Assembly (NCBI GenBank): GCA_964016985.1 | Contig: OZ024828.1 | Span: forward strand, 79,121,225-79,185,224 | Direction of reading: 5' to 3' | Source: Anodontia alba | Lineage: Eukaryota > Mollusca > Bivalvia > Lucinida > Lucinidae | DNA length: 64,000 bases | Part shown: positions 62,001 through 64,000 of the stretch, one piece after another | Position numbering within the stretch: position 1 is the stretch's first letter | Layout of the letters: every line of letters begins with the position of its first letter | Translations under genes and position numbers: made by a program | The notes under the pieces: generated by a model | What the model saw: the letters and a program-made list of their open reading frames with translations, nothing else | Told to the model about the DNA's origin: nothing | Databases searched by the model: none

Positions 62001-62883
62001 GCGCCAAACAAACATGTAGCAGACGAAAAAAAACACAAACAAGTTTTCGTGTTTTATAAGAATCGTCTGCCTAGAATAGTCACATGAAATTTTAAGGCGT
62101 ATTTTCCTTGAAAAGAATATATTAAAACACATTAAGAAATATCATCTGTTGCAGTTGTGGGCGTTAAGGGTTAAGTAGATTAAGTATGCGCAGCTCTCAT
62201 ATGCATATAGATGATTATTACTACAAAGGAACCTCTCCGAACTATCACCTCTCAGTAACAACCACTTGGCTATAGCAATTACTTCTCTCCATGTCAAAGC
62301 GTTATTTTACTTTACATTTCGCCTCTCTGCAATAGCCACCTCCGTACAAGTAGTGTGTGCCTTCATCAAGGGCGGCTGTAACAGAGAGGTTGCATTGTAT
62401 AGCAACCCATTTTAGACTGAATAGACTCCCCCATACTATATATTGGAAAAGTCCAATTTTAAGTTTAGGTATGACAGGCTATGTGATTTAGATATTCCTA
62501 GAAAATAAATGGTTGAATTCTTTGCAAACAAACAATGGAAACCCTGATCAGACGCCGCGTTCTGGGTCTGCATTGTCTGCAAGTTACTAATTTGAAGGTC
62601 TCCAGATTTAAACCGGTTAAATATTAAACAGAAGCAGTGAAAAGGTCAAAGCATTACTTAATACTGGAAAATTAAACAATAATAATACCATTTTCTTGTA
62701 GTTTCCATTTTTCTTACACCAAAAATGTAACTTAGTTCGCTCTACTAATTCCTCGAATGACCCCAGATCTTTTGATGAAATGTCATAAGTCTCCATAACG
62801 TCAAATAAATCCACAACATCTGTTATGTCATCCATGTTGACTTCAACTGGCCAATATTCTTCAGCATTGTTTACTGACTGCAT
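37471..62883 (-). CDS. Dynamin-like GTPase fused to a C-terminal pseudokinase (nine exons, about 1034 aa)
   Basis: Seen: exons at 62883-62689, 61682-61454, 60135-59858, 56962-56816, 55564-55233, 48057-47704, 45741-44860, 42564-42330 and 37923-37471 join in frame (3105 nt including the stop) with GT-AG introns throughout. GTPase motifs: P-loop GESSAGKSS (142-150), TIT after SCTA (about 171-173) as a G2 candidate, DTPGIG (241-246), NRFD (314-317). Residues about 395-765 are charged and helical. The kinase-like region runs from about 766 to 1034 with VTIR (784-787), HME (875-877), ATGA at the DFG site (893-896), APE (919-921) and the helix-F aspartate (933). Known: dynamin-superfamily GTPases and protein kinases. 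The combined layout recalls DSTYK, from memory. Inference: a GTPase signalling or scaffold protein without phosphotransfer, possibly cytosolic since no signal peptide or membrane span is seen. 5' exons beyond 62883 cannot be excluded. Confidence 0.85.
38250..40007 (+). mobile_element. Long bivalve-type repeat, copy 3, in intron 8
   Basis: Complete head AGAGGCCCACGGGCCACGGG and TCGCTCACCTGAG. The same 150-bp unit as copy 2 is repeated about eight times. The tail is hairpin TGAGCAC-TTC-GTGCTCA (39981-39997), GGTGAG and CTAA (40004-40007). Confidence 0.85.
40017..42090. other. Intron 8 sequence without a gene
   Basis: Contains a hairpin repeat at 41150-41345 (GACAATTTGCATGAAATGTC), a diverged GAAGCGC..GCGCTTC hairpin near 41690-41720, and otherwise unassigned sequence. 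The 64-codon frame at 40551-40745 has no recognisable product. Confidence 0.45.
42098..42300 (-). mobile_element. tRNA-derived SINE, family 3
   Basis: The minus-strand head AGCGTCCGGTGGCCGAGTTG resembles a Leu/Ser-type tRNA A-box region, and GATTCCAATCCC is a B-box-like motif (about 42233-42244). The 3' end is an ATC-rich tail near 42098-42117. It sits about 30 bp downstream of the exon 8 donor. Confidence 0.72.
42330..42564 (-). CDS. Exon 8, pseudokinase helix E and degenerate catalytic loop
   Basis: The acceptor TTTTTTTCAG precedes 42564, and the first base completes arginine 806. The donor is TTGATG|GTATAT, phase 0. [17 protein letters not shown] matches the strand beta4-beta5 region. [19 protein letters not shown] matches helix E and the catalytic loop, with HME where active kinases have HRD. 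The loop asparagine is also absent (TKDTLM). Confidence 0.9.
42684..43668. mobile_element. Large foldback element with arms of about 470 bp
   Basis: Arm 42684-43147 is the reverse complement of 43195-43668 at high identity, leaving a spacer of about 47 bp. Inner edge: CACTCCCTGGACTTTT / AAAAGTCCAGGGAGTG. Outer edge: CGTCTTTGTTTATCAT / complement. A G run lies at 43488-43501. A single diverged arm segment recurs at 47400-47575. Confidence 0.9.
43735..44845 (-). pseudogene. Penelope-like element, reverse transcriptase remnant
   Basis: [16 protein letters not shown] (about 44838) leads into [32 protein letters not shown], a degenerate catalytic block RYHDDLS (normally RYLDD), [53 protein letters not shown] and [17 protein letters not shown], ending at 43781. 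These are PLE RT hallmarks. Frameshifts lie near 44340 and 43993. No GIY-YIG endonuclease is visible. It begins within about 15 bp of the exon 7 splice donor. Confidence 0.85.
44860..45741 (-). CDS. Exon 7, helical region and start of the pseudokinase N-lobe
   Basis: The acceptor ATATTTCAG precedes 45741, and the donor is CTAAG|GTATAA, phase 2. It encodes 294 residues (512-805). It begins [12 protein letters not shown], then charged helices ([20 protein letters not shown]), a basic Ser/Thr-rich patch ([12 protein letters not shown]) and lysine-rich helices. From about 766 ([12 protein letters not shown]) the sequence looks like the glycine-rich strands of a kinase N-lobe. HVTIRAYL sits where VAIKxL is expected, with arginine for lysine. 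[10 protein letters not shown] looks like helix C with its glutamate. Confidence 0.88.
45875..46155. mobile_element. Foldback MITE-4, diverged copy in intron 6
   Basis: ATAGCTCGAACATCCATTGG to AACCATTGCGGTTTTACTGT. The central hairpin is lost. Confidence 0.65.
46179..46454 (-). mobile_element. MITE-1 copy in intron 6
   Basis: Complete copy between exons 6 and 7. It separates a diverged foldback copy (45875-46155) from a second partial copy of that family (46455-46620). Confidence 0.86.
46600..47034. other. Intron 6 sequence rich in CGTCGC/GACGTC words
   Basis: GTCGCTCCGATGTCGCCGCG and related words recur between 46755 and 46915, possibly a small local duplication. No coding. Confidence 0.45.
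47035..47266 (+). mobile_element. Foldback GGGCCCAGTTGTTCAAA copy, intron 6
   Basis: AAGGGCCCAGTTGTTCAAAG to TTTTGAACAACTGGGCC, with an AGTAGCTTTACCTACATTTT centre. Confidence 0.8.
47704..48057 (-). CDS. Exon 6, helical stalk-like region
   Basis: The acceptor TTTTGCACAG precedes 48057, and the first base completes lysine 394. The donor is GACAG|GTAATT, phase 2. Residues 395-511 are amphipathic and charged (for example [20 protein letters not shown]) and end in [12 protein letters not shown] across the junction. The helical composition fits the middle or stalk part of dynamin-like proteins, but I see no diagnostic motif. It follows a 7.2-kb intron full of repeats. Confidence 0.83.
48190..48862. 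mobile_element. MITE-3 copy split by MITE-2
   Basis: AGTTAGTCTCTCGTGTTTGA and TGCCACAGTTTATGATTGTA precede 48463; CAATTTATTAAACCTTTCC and GAGGAATATGGAGCCTTT follow 48798. The same blocks are contiguous in the copy at 15211-15575. Confidence 0.8.
48463..48798 (+). mobile_element. MITE-2 copy nested in MITE-3
   Basis: CAGTCGACTCCCGTTATCTC to GATAACGAGGTTCGACTG, with the hairpin GGAGAAATTGCTCCTGAGGA in the centre. Confidence 0.85.
48889..49089 (+). mobile_element. Foldback GGGCCCAGTTGTTCAAA, short copy, intron 5
   Basis: CAGGGCCCTGTTGTTCAAAG to CTGAACAACTGGATCC. It lacks the inner hairpin seen at 27707. Confidence 0.8.
49100..49720. mobile_element. Foldback element with a nested hairpin, intron 5
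   Basis: GAACCGCCTTGGAACGACCA (49221) pairs with GTTCCAAGGTGATTC (49630); AACATCACATATGAAACCAT pairs with the 49680s. The hairpin GGGTACTCATTAGAAGCGCC at 49485-49545 sits in the middle. Confidence 0.68.
49717..50245. mobile_element. Two adjacent foldbacks with GAACCAGCGCA(TT)AC termini
   Basis: 49717-49952 starts TGAGCCAGCGCACAATAAG and ends CGTGCGCTAGCTCA. 50008-50242 starts AATGAACCAGCGCATTAC and ends GTCATGCGCTGGTTCATT. Both hold GCGAAGACTC hairpins. Confidence 0.72.
50479..50723. mobile_element. TTAA-bounded MITE, sister of the nested one at 22319
   Basis: TTAACCCTTAAAACGCCAAG to TTTAAGGGTTAA, with a central palindrome around ATCAGATTACTCCTAGAGGA. Confidence 0.82.
50720..51067. mobile_element. 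TTAA-bounded repeat with two GACGGCTC palindromes
   Basis: Shares its left TTAA with the preceding element and its right TTAA (51064-51067) with a following truncated one. Two 70-bp palindromes (50756-50826, 50890-50962) in direct duplication. Confidence 0.7.
51141..51859. other. Unassigned intron sequence
   Basis: No coding or named repeat. GCGCTTTCAGGAAGCGCTCT near 51743 is a small inverted repeat. Confidence 0.4.
51860..52980 (+). pseudogene. 5'-truncated LINE (RT to 3' end) in the 7.2-kb intron
   Basis: [37 protein letters not shown], then a frameshift at about 52066, [12 protein letters not shown] with an intact FADD catalytic block, [11 protein letters not shown], one stop at 52285-52287, [16 protein letters not shown], and [17 protein letters not shown] through [14 protein letters not shown], ending at a stop near 52849. 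The 3' tail runs to about 52980. It is antisense to the host gene and less decayed than the LINEs at 3655 and 17200. Confidence 0.88.
53250..53640 (+). mobile_element. Repeat with GACGGATTTTT hairpin, copy 1
   Basis: GACAGAAAAATCCGTCCC pairs with GGGACGGATTTTTTTTATCT around a GCCAGACAGTGATC loop. The opposite-orientation relative is 57205-57610. Upstream, 53095-53235 is rich in AGCGCT/CAACG inverted words. Confidence 0.65.
53930..54115. repeat. GC-rich palindrome (CCGTGGACAGCTCGAT)
   Basis: CTGCCCTCGGTACCGTGGAC pairs with GTCCACGGCTCCTCGGGCAG around CTCGGCCTCCGGCCTCGGGC. Confidence 0.75.
54188..54232. repeat. T-rich run
   Basis: Nearly pure T with two G interruptions. Another T run lies at 54404-54424. 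54430-54905 is otherwise unassigned intron. Confidence 0.9.
54910..55119. mobile_element. TTAA-bounded MITE in intron 4-side of exon 5 flank
   Basis: It lies just downstream of the exon 5 donor in intron 5. TTAACTCTTTCACTGCC to GCACCGAAAGTTAA, with a central palindrome ATAGATCCAGATAAGACG and complement. Confidence 0.75.
55233..55564 (-). CDS. Exon 5, GTPase G4 motif
   Basis: The acceptor GTTACAG precedes 55564, and the donor is TACAA|GTAAGA, phase 2. It encodes residues 284-393 plus two bases of 394. After a leucine run, [17 protein letters not shown] carries the G4 box as NRFD in place of NKxD; arginine at that position is conservative. [10 protein letters not shown] is a candidate G5 strand. 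The exon ends in a basic segment, [11 protein letters not shown]. Confidence 0.9.
56120..56345. repeat. Hairpin repeat GCTTGGTCTACGC, copy 1
   Basis: AGCTTTCACAAAAGAAAAGC and CTTGGTCTACGC pair with GCGTAGACCAAG and TTTTTGTGAAAG. The second copy, 58100-58265, shares AATAACGTTGAACAGTC downstream. An A29 run lies at 56025-56053. Confidence 0.65.
56453..56807. mobile_element. Foldback MITE-4, best-preserved copy, ends 9 bp from the exon 4 donor
   Basis: CAGTCGAACTTCAATGGCTC to GAGCTATTGAGGTTCGACTG, with a central hairpin GAATCGCCTCGATGAGGCGA. Confidence 0.85.
56816..56962 (-). CDS. Exon 4, GTPase G3 motif
   Basis: The acceptor CCTTCTAG precedes 56962, and the donor is GACAGG|GTAAGC. It has 49 codons (residues 235-283), phase 0 at both ends. 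It opens [16 protein letters not shown], a textbook G3 (DxxG) that joins directly to the end of exon 3. [17 protein letters not shown] follows. The exon is too short for a default ORF search and was found by reading the frame between the splice sites. Confidence 0.9.
57205..57610 (-). mobile_element. Repeat with GACGGATTTTT hairpin, copy 2
   Basis: Shares TAGATAGAAAAAT...GACGGATTTTTCTATCTACC and the CCTGGGTAGGAT end with copy 1. It carries an extra palindrome, CACGTGTTTGATGTGCCACT and complement (57478-57550). Confidence 0.65.
58468..58545. repeat. GACGCCGC palindrome in intron 3
   Basis: AACAGTGTAGACCCAGATGA pairs with its complement across AACACG. Diverged relatives lie at 57680-57905 and 59410-59475 (GACGGCTC type). 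Confidence 0.75.
59080..59105. repeat. T run
   Basis: 26 consecutive T in intron 3. Confidence 0.95.
59648..59828. mobile_element. TTAA-bounded MITE with AGTTGGCT palindrome, intron 3
   Basis: TTAACCTCTGCTAGGCTGAA at the left, GGCAGGGGTTTAA at the right. The interior matches the element at 61177-61390 (ACACCCACTTCTAAT, CAGATCCAGATCAGTT). Confidence 0.72.
59858..60135 (-). CDS. Exon 3, GTPase P-loop and switch I
   Basis: The acceptor TTTTTTCAG comes just before 60135, and the donor is TTGAAG|GTCAGT, phase 0. It encodes residues 142-234. [16 protein letters not shown] is a classic dynamin-superfamily G1 loop and helix. [12 protein letters not shown] follows and is the likely G2 region. The exon ends in [11 protein letters not shown], the strand before the DTPG motif in this superfamily. 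Confidence 0.92.
60803..60998. mobile_element. TTAA-bounded MITE, first of a chain of three in intron 2
   Basis: TTAACCCATTTATGCCTGGC to CTTAAATGGGTTAA, with GACGCCGC palindrome 60842-60908. Confidence 0.82.
60995..61180. mobile_element. TTAA-bounded MITE, second of the chain
   Basis: TTAAAACGCCAAGCAAATGC to TTAGCGCTTTAA. The centre pairs GTGAATCGT..ATGCT with GATTCACATG. Confidence 0.75.
61177..61390. mobile_element. TTAA-bounded MITE, third of the chain
   Basis: 20-bp termini TTAACCCTTGTTCTGCTGAA and TCAGCAGGACAAGGGTTAA, with the AGTTGGCT palindrome in the centre. It ends about 65 bp from the exon 2 donor. Confidence 0.85.
61454..61682 (-). CDS. Exon 2, helical lead-in to the GTPase
   Basis: The acceptor TTTTTCAG precedes 61682, and the donor is GCTG|GTACGT, phase 1. 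It encodes residues 66-141 plus the first base of codon 142: a charged helical segment (for example [16 protein letters not shown]) and then the first GTPase beta strand, CVILVAG. The final glycine is split by the intron and is the first glycine of the P-loop. This phase-1 split fits exon 3 exactly, which supports both junctions. Confidence 0.87.
61876..61986 (+). mobile_element. MITE-1 half copy in intron 1
   Basis: Only the right half is present (ACGAGTACCCACAATCTATG through GGGGTTTAAAGGGG). The palindrome's left arm and the left terminus are absent. Confidence 0.8.
61990..62174. mobile_element. TTAA-bounded MITE, intron 1
   Basis: TTAATCCTTGAGCGCCAAAC to GGGCGTTAAGGGTTAA. Confidence 0.72.
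62689..62883 (-). CDS. Exon 1, N-terminal 65 residues
   Basis: The ATG at 62883 has A at -3 (aacATG), and the exon ends at ATG|GTATTA, phase 0. It encodes an acidic segment ([16 protein letters not shown]) followed by a basic stretch ending NGNYKKM. I recognise no domain. The frame stays open for a short way upstream of the ATG, but no convincing polypyrimidine-AG acceptor is visible there, so this is the likely start. A 5' untranslated exon or a longer first exon is possible. Confidence 0.68.
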
Positions 62884-62949
62884 GTTCCAAGCTTTTATAA
62901 GACGCTGATTTATAACAAGCTCATGTCTTCAGTAACTGTTTATTTGCTA

Positions 62950-63132
62950 TTAACTCTTAAAGCGCAGCAGACGACATTCTTATATATATATATATTTTAA
63001 ATGAAAATAATGCTTGTCATTTCATGTAAATCTTCTGCCAAGCAGACGATTCACATGAAATGTCAAGGCTTATTTTCTGTGAATAATAATAATGTCGTCT
63101 GCTAAAATTTTGTCTGGCTCTTTAAGGGTTAA
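62950..63132. mobile_element. TTAA-bounded MITE just upstream of exon 1
   Basis: TTAACTCTTAAAGCGCAGCA to GGCTCTTTAAGGGTTAA. Central arms CATTTCATGTAAATCTTCTG and CAGACGATTCACATGAAATG. It lies 67 bp upstream of the ATG. Confidence 0.8.
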
Positions 63133-63536
63133 GAGATGGCTTGCCAATTTATTATTATAATCTCGTAGCATCTACAAAAAGTTTTATGCGTATTAAAAAT
63201 AAAATCGGGTTTAGATTCATTTATTTATTTATTTATTTGAATGCAATCAAAATTTCAGTTTCCAAATAAAGTTTTGGTTTTTAGTATTTTTTTTTCTTTA
63301 TTTATTCACCATCAGAATAAAATCCAAATATCAATTCTGGCTCGCTTATGATTGTATAAGTCTGCATATAGATTAAATTCATGAAGATATGAATTCACGC
63401 AAGACATCTGATAAACTATCAATGTACTCGGGAATATAAAAAAAAAAAGTACGTGAGAAAACGGACCTTGTTGAGTTCAACATAATATATGCAGATTATT
63501 AAGATGCTGACGATCCCATACACTGTATATGCGCAC

Positions 63537-63642
63537 CTCAGCTAGCATTCTTTATAAATCTACAGCGAGCCGTTATCGGCCCGTCAGCTACCCTGACGGG
63601 CCGATAACAGTCCGCTATAGTTTTATAAAGAATGCTTACTGG
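63537..63642. repeat. Palindrome P, copy 3
   Basis: AGCTAGCATTCTTTATAAAT to ATAAAGAATGCTTACTGG around GGCCCGTCAGCTACCCTGAC. Confidence 0.83.
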
Positions 63643-63726
63643 GACGGCATCTACGTCCAATCAGTTCCCATCACGTGACTGTCCTCATAATTTCATACCC
63701 TGCCCAGCCCCAACCATTTTACTATA

Positions 63727-64000
63727 CAGCCGAACCCCAATGCCTCGAACATCTTTGGGACCATGAATTTGTTCTTGACATGGAAAGTTCGAGGGTTAAT
63801 CAAAGCGCCATGTCATAAGACAAATGGGGATAATTCAGAAGCCTGTTCGATCTTCAATAAAATAACAGCATCCCAGTAAGCATTCTACATAAATCTGTAG
63901 CGGGCCTAGTTATCGGCCCGTCAGGGTAGCTGACGGGCCGATGACGGCCCGCTGTAGATTTATAAAGAATGCTAGCTGGGATGTTGAATGTACTAATTAG
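63727..64000. mobile_element. Foldback MITE-4, cut by palindrome P and by the window edge
   Basis: Starts CAGCCGAACCCCAATGCCTC. It is interrupted at 63869-63983 and resumes with TTGAATGTACTAATTAG, which matches the GAGTGTACTCATTTGAATCG region of the copy at 56453. Confidence 0.78.
63869..63983. repeat. Palindrome P, copy 4, nested in MITE-4
   Basis: CATCCCAGTAAGCATTCTAC to GAATGCTAGCTGGGATG. The loop orientation is opposite to copy 3. Confidence 0.85.

Overview
The window is eukaryotic, most likely nuclear DNA of a heterodont bivalve mollusc. It is AT-rich and intron-rich. It is packed with short inverted-repeat elements, degenerate LINEs, a Penelope-type retroelement and tRNA-derived SINEs. 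It also carries the 'gaggcccacgggcc ... gagcacttcgtgctcaggtgagctaa' repeat that I associate with bivalve genomes. That assignment is recall and style, not a search. There is no bacterial-type operon, CRISPR array or phage.

One cellular gene is well supported. It lies on the minus strand from about 62883 (5') to 37471 (3'), in nine exons. All eight introns are GT-AG, and the phases (0,1,0,0,2,2,2,0) join the exons without a stop into 1034 codons. The protein reads: N-terminal extension, dynamin-superfamily GTPase (P-loop GESSAGKS at 142-149, DTPG at 241-244, NRFD at 314-317), a long helical region, and a C-terminal protein-kinase fold. In the kinase fold the VAIK lysine, the HRD aspartate and the DFG motif are all lost (VTIR, HME, ATGA), while the APE motif remains. 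The layout recalls the DSTYK (dual serine/threonine and tyrosine protein kinase) family, but here as a GTPase-pseudokinase.

Layout. 1-5600: nested SINE and foldback elements, then a degenerate LINE on +. 5800-8800: short hairpin repeats. 8980-14510: a near-complete but broken two-ORF LINE on -, lying inside the two ends of a foldback element. 14700-17000: nested foldbacks, ATT repeats and a 74-bp tandem array. 17200-20330: a second degenerate LINE on +, split by two insertions. 20890-22110: a tandem array of about 24 units of 50 bp. 22200-37000: many foldback elements, two copies of the long 'aggtgagctaa' repeat, microsatellites, a SINE and an inverted GAATTC array. 37471-62883: the gene, whose introns hold a third copy of the long repeat, a SINE, a foldback with 470-bp arms, a Penelope reverse transcriptase, a LINE fragment and chains of TTAA-bounded elements. 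62884-64000: upstream flank with more foldbacks and two near-perfect palindromes.

No element in the window looks capable of autonomous movement. The small elements look like non-autonomous DNA transposons. Their nesting gives a relative order of insertion at many points.
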